From: Chara braunii | Lineage: Eukaryota; Streptophyta; Charophyceae; Charales; Characeae | Length of the DNA: 55,876 nucleotides | Direction: 5' to 3' | NCBI GenBank assembly: GCA_003427395.1 | Contig: BFEA01000457.1 | Span: forward strand, 1,035,029-1,090,904 | In this document: positions 44,971-55,633 of the stretch, one piece after another | Position numbering within the stretch: the stretch's first letter is position 1 | Layout: each line of letters opens with the position of its first letter | Position numbers and translations under genes: made by a program | The notes under the pieces: generated by a model | What the model saw: only the letters and a program-made list of their open reading frames with translations | Told to the model about the DNA's origin: nothing | Database searches by the model: none

Positions 44971-45182
44971 TGAGCATTTCGCCTCCGAATAGGTGCTGCT
45001 CACTTTATCCGGACATTCAACAATTATTTAACCAGCTGTCAATTATTGCAATCAGTTATTGTTAGTGATCAGTTCAACAATCAGTTTTTCAACAATCTGT
45101 TTTCAGCAATCAAATTTCTGCGATCAGTTTGGCAGTCAATTTTCAGGGATCGTCTGACCAGTTTGTACTGGCAAGAGTACTC

Positions 45183-45764
45183 ATGAGCACAGTTCAGTCT
45201 ACTCCGGTCAGTGAGTCAGTGCTGGCCAGCCTCAACCGGATTTCATGCAAAGAGGCATTCCATTACCAGTCTGTTAGTGCCATTGGTTTCAAACAAGGAG
45301 ATCTGTCGATCTTCATTGTCCAGACCAGTTTTGCTGATGGCAGTATCCACGATCTGAGGCCTTACCCGGAGAAGGGCAAGGAGACTCATGAGCTTTTTGA
45401 TCCAGTCTGGATCTCGGCTACTGAATACCTTTAGCAAAGAGAGAAAGAGCTCGATGAGAATGACACTACGCTGATCCGCAGCTTCGGGCCTATGCTCTAT
45501 ACTGACTATCCTAGGCCTCCAGTCCCTTCTCTTCTCACAGATGGTACGAGTTGGCTGGTTGTGATTGGATTGGCAAATGGGTACATCTCTCCGGCGGTAA
45601 TAGACATTGAGGCATTAACTGAGCCCACCGAGAATCCCTTCCTCAGACGAGGAGTCTTTTCAGTGGATGGGCTGCCTACATTGTGGGAGGAGTTTTGCTT
45701 CATGGTTAACTACCGTGTCATGCGCTTTGGATGGTCGTGCTCAGAGCTTGCTGGGTACAGCTGA
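45183..45764 (+). pseudogene. LTR-encoded ORF e, YD-R-Y family, one TAG
   Basis: ATG-initiated 193-codon frame with a single internal TAG at 45432 (CTTTAGCAA). Family elements in order: EAFHYQSVSAIGFKQ, LSIFIVQTSFADGS, the variant motif IHDLRPY, a charged helix (QREKELDEND) directly after the TAG, YPRPPVPSLL, DGTSWLVVIGLANG. It then extends further than the leader paralogs with a C-terminal region (LPTLWEEFCFMVNYRVMRFG). The close layout match to leader ORF 1 shows that LTR and leader genes share ancestry. Confidence 0.65.
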
Positions 45765-46133
45765 CGTTTTGTCACGAAGCCTCAGCCTCAGACTGTACGT
45801 GGGCGTGGGTTTCAGCACCAGAAAAGATCAGTGAAGAGGGAGATTGAGTGAGACTGACTAGAGGGATGAGTGAGGACTCTTGAGAGGTGCTGACCATGCT
45901 CATTCACATGTACTTTCTGAGACTATTATGAGTTCTCATTCTTCCCTCATTCAATTGCTCATGTCCTTACCCGAGTTAGTCAGCCTTATTTCCTGCATTA
46001 TTCCTGTTTGATGATTGCCTTCTTGGATGTTTTGTCACAGTTCTCAAAATCAGAATTGACATAATTGATGCATGCATAGCACACCATAATGTTGTGATTA
46101 TTATTGGCATAATTCTCTGTTGTTCCGAATCAC

Positions 46134-46139
46134 AATAAA
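46134..46139 (+). terminator. Polyadenylation signal (3' LTR)
   Basis: AATAAA in TCACAATAAAAGATTCC; would terminate the genomic transcript near 46155. Confidence 0.55.
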
Positions 46140-46327
46140 AGATTCCTAAGACCGGGGAACAACGAAGACCGTAATTGAAGGGTCTCGCTCGAAGCCAGAC
46201 GCACACAACAAGAAGGGATTTGCATTATTTAATTTATTTTATTTATTGCAATCACATTCAAAATCCTGCGTGACAGCCTGGTGGCTTTCCGGTCGCCCGA
46301 AGTGGCCCGACCGAAAAAAAAGCGACA

Positions 46328-47763
46328 GCGGTTGAAGACCACACACGCTCTTCTGCACCCTTATGCAGAGTGGGTGGTACACAGGCTCATGCCTATGGTG
46401 GTAGTCGTCTCTCATGGCCCTAGGGGTAAGTCCTCCCCAGGGCCCGGGCGAAAGTGAAGGGGTTTGTTTTTGGCGGCTGCCACGGACTACAACGTGCAAC
46501 CATAAAATTTTTTAAAAAGCAAACAAAACATGCACGAACCCAAGAAGAGGGAATAGGGCAAAGGTCCCCTGGATTTTAAAAGGACTCATGACCTTAGAGC
46601 ACCCTTCCCCTCTATGGGTGGTGCCGACGGCCTATAGTAATCCCAAGCGCTGCGCCTACGTGTGAGCCCGACAATCCCATAACTTTTAGATGCTGGGGCG
46701 GCGAAGCGTTGCGCGTGGGACTTTAACATAAAGCTGCGTGGCCGCAGGCGAATTCTATGCCAACCACCGATGCCAATCGTACGTGGTAACCGCGGCTCCA
46801 GCCTCGTGATATTGAATGGCTGAAGAAACACATCGCGAGGGGTCACCCCTCACGATATTGAACGGCTGAAGGACATGCCGTTCGACCCCCGCGACATTTC
46901 CGCCTTCAAGGTGGGGTGTCTCGCCGACCAAAATAATTAGGCTCTGTGCGAGGGGAAATTCCTCCCCTGCAGAGTCTAGGGCTTGGGATGTCCTGGACAG
47001 GGACCTTGAATCCCGACCCAGGACCAACGTCCGACTAAGAAAACCTCAAGACGCAGATAGGCAGAAGGGACGGTCTTCCCTGTTCCTCGGCCTCAACCTT
47101 TTAAACAGGATTTTACCATGGGCCTCTTAGGCCTCTAAAATATTCATCATAAGCCCACCCACGCATACATGCATAAGGAGATAGAGTTGCGACAATCACT
47201 TCTCACAGACACATTGGGACTCCTCACAACCATGTGTATGCATATGGGATCGCATGCAATCCAAATCGAAAATCTAACCTACGGGACATACCTGCAATCA
47301 CATCAAGAACCAAACGACAAACACCCACTACACGGAGTCAACCCCAATCATTCTCTATGCTCATACCCCTTCGCTTAAGCCATGCAAGCCCCAACCGCCG
47401 ATCCAACTAACCTCAATTAAATGCTCATTACCTTTGTTAAATGACCATTTAATAAAAGTCCGGGTGAAACCCTTAACAAACAGTAAAACCCCCAGGGCTA
47501 AAGCCTTTTAGGTTGAGTATGGGGAGTGAGTGAGTCGAAAACCGACGAATCAGACACCCCAAAGGATCTGTAACACAAGATAGGTCAAACGAGTTAAATC
47601 ATCAGCATATGGGGGATAAACCTCCATGGCGTATTTTCACTCAAAGCTTCCTGCCAACTAAGTTAAAACCTGCCTCTAAGCCAGTGCCCAAGGCAAAGGT
47701 AGACTAATGGCTGAATCTCTCCTATTCAGGGTGGATTGCCAGAATCGCCACCTGTCAAAATAT
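46328..47763. other. Gene-free flank of the giant element
   Basis: No supported gene. A short direct repeat (GATATTGAAYGGCTGAAG at about 46808 and 46855) borders a CCCCTC-rich palindromic stretch. A 69-codon frame near 47169 has no features. Confidence 0.5.
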
Positions 47764-48400
47764 AATCTAACTCCTCTAATTCAAGAAAATTTCGGCAGCG
47801 CTTCCCGTAGGAAAAGTGTCTTTTAAGAATTTATATAAGCTCATATATCAAAAGTAGGAGTAATCTATAACTCTGGAAAGTCAAATTTTGTCTAACTTTC
47901 AGAATTAGTAGAAATTTGGGCAGTATCCCTTTTGGAATCAGGGATTTCTCAGATTTATACCAAGCCAAATTAGGACTCAGCTCCCAACCTTGAGTTCAAC
48001 TTAGACAAAATCTGACAAATTCCTTCGTCTTACAAAAATTTCGGCAGCACTCCCCTTAGGAAAGCGCTCTCCCAAAATTTACACAAGGCTAAGTCTGAAA
48101 CCTGAGACTAACTTTGACTTTCCAAAGCTCAATTTTGTCTAACTCTCTGAATCAGCAAAAATTTGGGCAGCACTCCCATTAGAAAAGGAGGCTTTCTAGA
48201 TTTTTACTAAGTCAGATATAACGAAAAGACAGGCTGAACATTGAGAATTCAAAATTTGTCTAACTCCTTGAATCTGTAAAAAATTTGGCAGCGCTTCCCG
48301 TAGAGAAAGTAGTTTACCAAAATTTATACAAGTTCAAGTATAATAGCGAGTCTCAGAAAATGCAAAATCAATCCAAGTAAAATAAAGTCAACTTAGAAAG
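47764..48400. repeat. 123-bp tandem repeat, five diverged copies
   Basis: The phrase AAATTTSGGCAGCRCTYCCC recurs with GGCAG at 47794, 47919, 48043, 48166 and 48287 (spacing 125, 124, 123, 121). Units share TTTGTCTAACTCYNTGAATC before it and AAAATTTATACAAG after it. Confidence 0.9.
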
Positions 48401-48620
48401 TGCAGGAATTGACCTAACTCCTATCGCTCTAGCACGTGGCGAGCCTCTAAAGCAACTACCTGTCAATCTGAAACTTAGACCAAGTAGTAATCTCACTTAG
48501 CCACATGCAGGCCAAACCACACAGGTAAGTACTCTCGCCAATCCCAAGCCTCTTAACAAACAATAGTTCATGCTCCCTCTTTGAGTTATCCCATTATACC
48601 CAACTTACACAAGGCATAGG

Positions 48621-49500
48621 TCAGGGCACCTGAACTTACAGAGCGCACCCAACTTAGCCAGACCCAAAGTCAGAATACCTAAACTTATAGAGCGTTCTGA
48701 CTTGGCCAGGTATACACAAAAAGAGGGCGCCACTACTTTTTTCTTCTTTGGGCGTATGACTAGACCACTCTAGTCACCCTGAACTGTTTAAATAGCCAAG
48801 TTATATATACTTCTCTGAACATAGTCTTCTAAAGGGACATAGGGCTGAGTCGCTCAACTTAGAACACTGCTCAGCCTGCCCAGGTTTACCTTCTGTTATA
48901 CCTTTTAGTTATACTCTCTTCAATTGTGATAAGCTATAGTCAGGCTACCTAAACTTATAGAGCGGCCTGACTAGCCTATTCTTAATAGCATAGTAATATA
49001 GTATAATCAAATTATATCCTTTGGGTTTCAACATGTGCGAGGCATTGGGTCAGACTACCCAAACTTATACAGCGGTCTGATCCCCTACCAGGTTCGTTTC
49101 TCTTTGGTCCAGTCCGTGCGAGGTAGTGGGACAGGCTACCTAAACTTATAGAGCGGCCTGCCTCCTGCCAGAGTTATTCCCTCAGAACAAAACAGGAGAA
49201 AGGCTGAACCACCTAAACTTATAGAGCGGTTCAGACCTCCTCGTTTAGAACCAAAGAAACTGAGAGAACCCCAAGTAAAACGAGGCAACCCCCAAGGTAC
49301 CTAAACTTATAGAGCGCCTTGGGTCCCTAAAAGTCACCCACAGTCAAACCCTCACAAGTCAGAGCAGTCAAGTCACCTAAACTTATAGAGCATCCCAACT
49401 CTCCATACAGTTCACAGCACCGGGTCTCCCCAAACTTATGGAGATATCCCAGCCTCCAGGGCTTTAGGGTACCTAAACTTGTAGAGCGGCCTGAGGCTCC
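48621..49500 (+). repeat. Array of hairpins with conserved loop and variable stems
   Basis: About ten copies of TACCTAAACTTATAGAGCG or close variants at irregular 42-180-bp spacing. The flanking arms differ from copy to copy but remain complementary: AAGTCAGAA/TTCTGACTT (48667/48695), GGCTGAG/CTCAGCC (48843/48870, diverged loop), TAGTCAGGC/GCCTGACTA (48937/48965), TCAGAC/GTCTGA (49050/49075), CAGGC/GCCTG (49132/49156), CTGAACC/GGTTCAG (49204/49228), CCCAAGG/CCTTGGG (49301/49327). A related hairpin lies inside the adjacent LTR-like element (49526-49566). Function unknown. Confidence 0.85.
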
Positions 49501-50199
49501 ATGCAATCCAAAAATAAACAAAGCGCTGGGCTTCGCCAAACTTATTGGGACCTCTCAGCCCCAGCGACCCATCCAGACAGCATACAATACTGCCTTTTTC
49601 CCAACCTTCCCCCATATGCAACCCCCTCATCCACAATCTGCTTTCAGGCAGCCAAACAAGGTCCGAAGTTGAACTTACACACACATTCCTTTACTTTTGT
49701 CTTACTTATGTGCTGAAAGTCAAACTCAAAACCAAGTATAGGATTCACACAATACGCTCAGTCAAGCCATAGAAAGACGTACAGATAGGGGTTATAATTG
49801 GGTTTATAGAGGGAGTCAAGGGATTACCACTCAGTTCCCTGCCTCCAGGACTCCGCCCGAGTCCCGACAGAGCTCCCGCAATCGGTGGGGCAACCTCCCA
49901 GAAAGGCCTTGGCGCGGGTTACGGGCCACACGCCCGCCTGCCGCCTTCCTCTCAGAGCCAAAGGACCACACTTAGAGCAAGAAGGGCAGAAGTAAAGGGT
50001 TTCATACTCTCAGATCCAGGAAAGTTGCTCTCAAACTCACGCGAGAGGGCCTTCAAATCTTAATGCGCCTGAGGGCCCCACAATGGCAGCCAAGGCGTAG
50101 CAGCTCGATCGACTCCACAGTCAACCCGTCAACTCCCACTCCCTACCGACCTCCCAAACTACAACACTGGCCCCCTCTCCCAGGCTCAATCACCGCTTC

Positions 50200-50700
50200 T
50201 CATCTCAATCGCAGCAGCACAACACCCTGCAACAGTCTTTTAGACGCAGCAACAGCATACCGCGGCGACCAGCAGCAACGGTAGCAGCCAACAGTAATCA
50301 TAGTCAACAGAGACCGCAGCCGTGCATAGTCAGAAACGGCAGCGGCCGCTCGCAACAGCCAACCGGCATATGAAGCAGTGGTCTGTGCACAGCCCACAGT
50401 AGCCCACGGTAGTAATTCATGTACCGCCAATCAATAACAGCAGCTGTGCGCAGCCAAAAAGTAGCCTACAACAATAGTCTATGCACAAGTAATCAGCAGC
50501 CGCAACTGTTCACGCCCTGTCACGACTACAGTAGTCGTGCACATTCAACCAACAGCTGCAGCCACCCACAACGGCCAGTCGCACCAGTTCGCGCACAGAC
50601 GCGTCAATTGTTTGCGCACAAACGCAGCCGCAACTCGTGGCAGCCGGCCCTCGCAGCAACCAGCAGAAGTCAGCAACAGCCTTTCCGACGACCCCCCCAT
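50200..50700. repeat. Degenerate CAGCAR-rich minisatellite
   Basis: Irregular units built on GTGCRCAGYCAACAGCAGC recur about nine times over 500 bp. Translation gives Gln/Ser-rich frames (for example near 50419-50751) without domain character. Confidence 0.6.
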
Positions 50701-50959
50701 ATCGCAATGATAACCTCCTCCGCTACCATTCTTTCAAGCTGCAGTAGCTAACCTTTGTTCAAAGAATACCACTCTCCCCTCAGGCTCGCTGGCGCTCTCC
50801 GAATGCTCAGTCCTTTGTCGCCCCACAAACAGCTAATGCAGACTCCGAATAGCAAGGCCCTACATTTAGCAGCCTACGAGTAGCTCACGCTTCCCACAGA
50901 TATCAGAAGCGACAACCCCGGAGCATGAAGAAGCGGACCTTTTAGGCCAACACCAAGAC

Positions 50960-51780
50960 CAGGTACATGCCTCACTGTATCACCTCCACCCCTCTCTTCT
51001 TAATTTTACTCACTAGTTATGTCCTTCCCCGCAGCTCATCCCCCCCCCACTGCTGCACCGCGCCAAACCGCCCGTCAGCCCCGCTGTCCGTGGCTCGTTC
51101 CGCTATCCGCTTTTGCCCTGCGCCGCGCTGTTCGCTGCTCTGTCTTTCACTCCCTAAGCAGCGCCCACTTCTCCCTCGCTGCGCCCTATTTGCCCCGCCC
51201 CACCTTCCCCGACTGCACCCGGCATAGCTCCGTGACCGGCTTCATCCGCCCTGCCCCCCTCATCAATGCCTGCCCACTACCAACACAACACGAACGTTAG
51301 CTACTAACCCTGGGATTAACACCGCTCATTCGATTCGCTCTTCCAAGTTCCTACCCACCAATGTATCCCGCTCGATTCCACCCAAGTTCATGGGCACTCC
51401 GCCTCCCCAACCGCGCCTGGCTCCTTCTCCCGCCATAGTCTCGGCGCACACCATTCCTCCTCTACCTCGCTACACACCACCCCAACGCGGAAAATAACCC
51501 CACCGTTGTGTTCGTCTCGGACGAAAACCCCTACCTACCATCGTCTCCCGCCTGATTCCACGGGGAGTTGAGCAAGGTACAACTTTCCCCAGCTCCCGCT
51601 TCTTTACCTACCCGCACCTGGCCCCAAATCACGCCCGGATTCACTCGCCAAATCCTCGTTCGTCNCCCCGCCGTGTTGACGTCCCTAAAATCGGCACTCT
51701 TCGGCTGAGCGGCCCACAGCCCTCGGTCCTAGCGGAGTCAAAACAACCCGACGACGACGACTCCTCTTCAACTTATACTC
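50960..51780. other. C-rich sequence with an approximately 180-bp duplication
   Basis: CCCGCYYGATTCCAC and CGCRCCTGGC phrases occur near 51368/51410 and 51548/51625, an imperfect duplication. No gene seen. One N at 51665. Confidence 0.45.
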
Positions 51781-51787
51781 CGCGGTC

Positions 51788-51858
51788 TAGTGCAGGGGCC
51801 GCACAAAGCCTTCCCCCCTTTCGGTATCACTTCAGCTTTCGCAGATGCCCCGACGGAC
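51788..51858 (-). pseudogene. U6 snRNA-like segment 1 (strongly diverged)
   Basis: On the minus strand GTCCGTCGGGGCATCTGCGA is followed by a GATAC and a later GGCCCCTGCAC, in the order of the U6 5' stem, central region and telestem. The ACAGAGA box is not preserved. Weakest of the three. Confidence 0.45.
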
Positions 51859-51977
51859 TCGCCCTCTCCGAGTTCGGGCAATTCCCGGTATCACCCTGCC
51901 TCAACATCGTGGCGCACAGACCTGGCTCCTTCTTGAGACCAGGTTCGGGCAGACGCGTCCCCCTCTCTCCCAGTTCA

Positions 51978-52055
51978 CGTATGTCGTCCTTACGCAGGGG
52001 CCCCGCTAATCTTCTCCGTATCGTTCCAGTTTTCACGAATGTCCCGTGGGGCTTC
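51978..52055 (-). pseudogene. U6 snRNA-like segment 2 (best match)
   Basis: Minus strand reads GGGACATTCGTGAAAACTGG, AACGATACGGAGAAGATTAG, then CGGGGCCCCTGCGTAAGGAC and GACATACG, following plant U6 from the 5' stem through the catalytic core. The ACAGAGA box is ACGGAGA and the AGC triad is kept. No TATA or upstream element at the correct distance and no T-run, so a retro-pseudogene or SINE head is likelier than a working gene. Confidence 0.85.
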
Positions 52056-52130
52056 GACCGTGGCAACGCCTGCCCGCGAGGCTGCAGCCTCGCCCTACCT
52101 TGACACGTGAACCCGGCCTCCTTTTCGGGA

Positions 52131-52195
52131 TCTATGCATATCATCTTTGCACAGGGGCCATGCTAATCTTTTCTGTATTGGCCTGAATCCCCCCT
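52131..52195 (-). pseudogene. U6 snRNA-like segment 3
   Basis: Minus strand has CCAATACAGAAAAGATTAGC, ATGGCCCCTGTGCAAAGATG and ATATGCA, a clear match to the central and 3' part of U6; the 5' part is diverged. It lies 157 bp upstream (in minus sense) of segment 2, in the same orientation. Confidence 0.8.
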
Positions 52196-53090
52196 TTTCG
52201 TCTGTACCCGGTGCGATTTGAGTCCGGGTCCACTCCAGACTTATACAGCGGCCAGCCAAACCCCCCACCCAATGGCTGCATCAACAAGTTGGCCGGCCTC
52301 GAAAGCAAGAGGGAGGAAGCCACAAAGATTTAGTTCTAATACAGTGATCCCCCTCTCGTTTTCTTTTTGCACGCCGTTAGCCCGGTCCCCGTCTGGGTTC
52401 ACTCCGCGATACCACCTCCCTGAGGGGCTGTGCGAATCCTCCTCGTGCCTCAAATCTCCTTCCCCTCCAAAGGGATTCCTCCGCTCCGTACCTATCGGGC
52501 GTGGCCCAGGTCACAACCCCCGTCCGGGTTCACTCCCAGAACTCGCACCCACACAATGGCCTACGGAAGCCCCCCCCTTCGTCTTTTCCTCCAGTCAGCC
52601 ACAGGGTACAGGCGGCCCCGGGCTTTTCCGCATTACCCTAGCCGCGATAATTATCTCGGGGCAAAACCACACACCAGCCTTGGGGCGCCTCTACCTGACT
52701 GACCAACCCCAAGGCAGGTCTCAAGAAAGGTATTCGGTTTTGCCCTTCGAGCGCCATCATCACGACCTTTGCTCTAACAGTTCACGAATATACCGGTCAT
52801 GGCAGGCCCTCAGGCTTACGACCGATTTTAAGTCTTGGCGCCGAAATGACCATAAGAGCAAAAATGGCCCCATAGTGTTGAAAAGGAAGGGCCGGCCTCG
52901 GCCTCTGCCAAAGTTCCCTTAGCCCCGCGGCGCGGGCCCGCAAGCGGATTCTTCCGACAAAACAAAAAAGGGGGATAGTCCTGCGGGACCCTCGACCCCT
53001 CTTTTTCTCGCTGCTCAGGTACTCCCACGTCGTCGTCCGCCAGCCTCGATCCCCGTACTTCCGTAGCAACAGTCCAACACCGTAACCAAT
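52196..53090. other. Gene-free sequence with repeated CCGGGTTCACTC motif
   Basis: GTCCGGGTCCACTCC (about 52222), GTCTGGGTTCACTCC (about 52389) and GTCCGGGTTCACTCC (about 52523) recur every 135-170 bp. Open frames here are GC artefacts. Confidence 0.45.
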
Positions 53091-53555
53091 AGGGCTAAGC
53101 CCAAGCCTGGAATGCACTAGTGCGGCCTCCCACATAAAGTGGCATCGCATGGCGCTTCGGGGCAGGGTACCGCCCCGGCCACTCCTTCAACCCACATTTG
53201 TACCTACGGCCCCGCGCCGGCCCACCATCCTGCGGCATGGCCATCCTTCGCGCCGGCCTGCGTGCCACCACCGGTTGCCCGTGCCAACCAAAGAGAGCTT
53301 TCACCCCCTTAACCAAGCCCGTCACCCGGTCCGAGTCGGTCGGCTACCCCGACCGCCCACTCAATCAGAAAAATCTTACGTGCGCCTAAAAATTGCGCGC
53401 CCACATACCCCCTATCGGGACAAGACAGACCTTTGCCCGCGTGCGGACGACCCTCGGACTTTCCCGCACGGGCACTCAAAATTGAGGTTGACCAAGCCTT
53501 TCTGTCACTTGCAAAACCTAGGGCGGATACCCTTGTAAGGGTATTTGCGCCGACA

Positions 53556-55633
53556 GCTTACCGGACCATATTAAGCGACTTCCCGGCGCGTCGCCAAATC
53601 AAAAGCTATAAATTTCTTCACATTCCAAATGCTGACGAGATTAGAACCAATCCGATTAGCCGACAGACTCAGGGTTGAGGCCTCCATCAAACCATGTCAA
53701 CACAACTATATGCTGCCAGGGGTTCAACCTGGGTCCCCATTGTCCTGACGCCAGGATGTCAGTGTATTACGCATCAATACTACAGCATAAGTTCCAAAGG
53801 CCCTCAAACCATCCTCTTCCCCTTTCGTCCTAGACCACTGTCGGCATCTCATTGGGTGTCCCAGTTAGTCTCTTTCTCGTAAGCAGAGCCATAACTAGGG
53901 ACGCGGGCTTCGAATGGGACCTGTGAAGGCATTCTTTGCCTTCTTCCAGCAAATTCCTCACAGTCAAACAAAATACACACGTATAAGCTTGTAGCCTCTC
54001 TTGGCCTTTTCTGCAGTCAAGTACAGAAATGCCAGATCCCCATCTGGGTCCACCGTAGCCTGGCTGATCGGGCTAGGTCTACGGCCCACCTCGTTGTTAC
54101 CTTAGCGGCAATATCCTCCCGTTGGTTATACAACGACGAAATGTCCCTGATAATCAATCAATCAGGGTCTCCAAAGGACTCGACTCTTATCCCGCGAAGT
54201 AATTTCCCTGGGGCGGGCAACTCCCCTTAAACTCTTACCTTGTGGGCCCACAGCCAGGTTGTGTCGGCTAGCAACCATCCACTAGGGGTTGCGCCCAGGT
54301 TGTACTAAGCTTTACCGTTAGCTTGGTATTCCTTTAGATATGTCTCAGAATTAGCATAGGTGGCCAGGCGGGGAATTACAAACAACTCACAGGCTGCTGC
54401 GGGACTACGCAGGGGGTTTGAAGGCATTTACCGGCCCTCCTATAATAGGCACGACATCCTTCGCTCAATCACAAACAGTTTCCATGCCGGATCCACAAGG
54501 CCGCGACTCTTGACTTGATCAGAGCCAGCAGTCGCCCATCCTGAGGCATTTCTCGCCCTTTTCAAACATTTCAAGCAAATATGGTTCCCTCTCGTCAGGC
54601 TTTATCAACACAAACAATGTTTTCCGTACTAGTCAATTTTTACCCACTCTTACTTAGTAAAGGGTGTCTCTCACAAAAGATCCCGTATTCACCCCTCCCC
54701 CTCTTTGTTCGGGATGAATTTTCGCGCGGCCTCTTCCAAAACCATGAAGAGGCCCCAACAATAACACAACTCCCACCTTCCAGAACCATGGAGGGGGTCT
54801 TAATCANCAAACAACTCAACCCNAGGGACCATCTTCTGGGTCCTTGTACAACTTAGGCAACGGTGTTTAGTATGACCAAGCATGCAAATTTCTGAATTCA
54901 TCAATCCCGTAGGATTCTCACAATTTTTCACAAACAGGCTGCACTCCTCCTCCTTATACTTTGCCCTCTCGTCCGCTTGCAAGCAGACCGCACGAGTATA
55001 CCGGAGGGTAGACAACTTTATAGTTTACACAATCATGTCCATGAGATGCATCCTGTACACCTCTCACGCAAAGCCAATTATACATCTGGATAAAGCCACA
55101 CATGTGAGACTGATAGTGGTCGTCACAAGACAAGTCCCATAGAATCTCAACTCATGATACACTCAGGGAGTAGAATGCCTCCCTCAAGACTCAAACACAA
55201 ATACTCAACTCAAACTTTGTCCATCTGAGCATGGCTCCCGACCCCACTGTACACTCGCGGAACACGCTCGGGACACAACATCTACCTAAAATCTAATGGG
55301 CGCTTAACCCCCCTGTCTCACCTAACTAGGGAAAACACATACCCAAGTCTCTCTCAAAACTCAAATAGTCTTTGCATCACGAAACCAAGAATGGACTGAA
55401 TAGTCCCATGTGTCCTACGGCCGACCCTCACGCCCTAAGCTGTAGCCTGTGAAAGAAAGCTCAAGGAAAACACAATCAACTATGTATATATAAGCAGGCA
55501 GAGACTCATCCTACCATCTCTTTAGTATGCACACATCTAGGACCCCCTCAGCCAACTAAACATATATACACCTCCAACCCGCCCTCTGTGTGCCAAATAC
55601 CCTGACCCTACTTATAGATAGACAGACCAGTCC
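53556..55633. other. Gene-free sequence between LTR-like element and right-edge gag
   Basis: I searched both strands by eye for protease, RT and integrase motifs and saw none. If the gag at the edge belongs to the same element as the LTR at 53555, pol is missing here. Two N near 54807 and 54823. Confidence 0.45.

Larger units (their letters stand above)
19606..46327 (+). mobile_element. Giant Ty3/gypsy-type LTR retrotransposon (about 26.7 kb)
   Basis: Two direct repeats of about 7.7 kb (19606-27294 and 38556-46327) flank an 11.3-kb interior. The order is PBS, leader ORFs, gag with CCHC knuckle, protease, RT, RNase H, integrase with GPY-type C terminus, antisense ORF, G-rich tract and 3' LTR. 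PR-RT-RH-IN order places it in Ty3/gypsy. LTRs end in the inverted repeat TGTCG/CGACA. The PBS matches tRNA-Asp. No clear target duplication: CGTGG on the left, GCGGT on the right. Coding frames are broken by stops and frameshifts, so this copy is dead, although high LTR similarity implies a moderately recent insertion. LTRs this long exceed what I know to be usual for plant elements, where several kb is already large. Confidence 0.92.
38556..46327 (+). repeat. 3' LTR of the giant element (7772 bp)
   Basis: Starts TGTCGGAGGGCGCGG and ends AAGCGACA. Gap-free copy of 19606-27294. It keeps full-length ORFs c and d and nearly full ORF e, and lacks the 277-bp deletion of the 5' copy. Confidence 0.92.
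49964..53287. other. 3.3-kb sequence splitting the LTR-like element
   Basis: CCAAAG occurs at both junctions (49958-49963 and 53288-53293), as a 6-bp target duplication would. No TG...CA termini, transposase or terminal inverted repeats were seen. It contains degenerate CAG/CAA-rich minisatellite, C-rich sequence and the U6-like segments, so it may be a composite. Strong divergence rather than insertion cannot be excluded. Confidence 0.5.
49502..53555 (-). mobile_element. LTR-like element, minus strand, interrupted
   Basis: The two ends (53555-53290 and 49963-49502) together are the reverse complement of the 685-bp solo element at 14783-15467, including TGTCGG start, TGCA end and TATA box (49803-49808). 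Unlike that copy, about 3.3 kb separates the halves. It could be the 3' LTR of the gag-bearing element entering at the right edge, which reads in the same direction, but no polypurine tract is seen at 53556. Confidence 0.65.

Noticed and set aside
19601-46332. 5-bp target site duplication of the giant element
   Set aside because: Flanks CGTGG and GCGGT do not match; only a forced gapped similarity (GCGTGG/GCGGT) can be made.
51978-52055. Functional U6 gene
   Set aside because: No TATA or upstream sequence element at the right distance, no T-run terminator, and the ACAGAGA box is changed.
52218-52922. 234-codon plus-strand frame
   Set aside because: Proline/serine/arginine-rich translation of GC-rich repeat sequence, overlapping repeated CCGGGTTCACTC motifs and lacking any domain.
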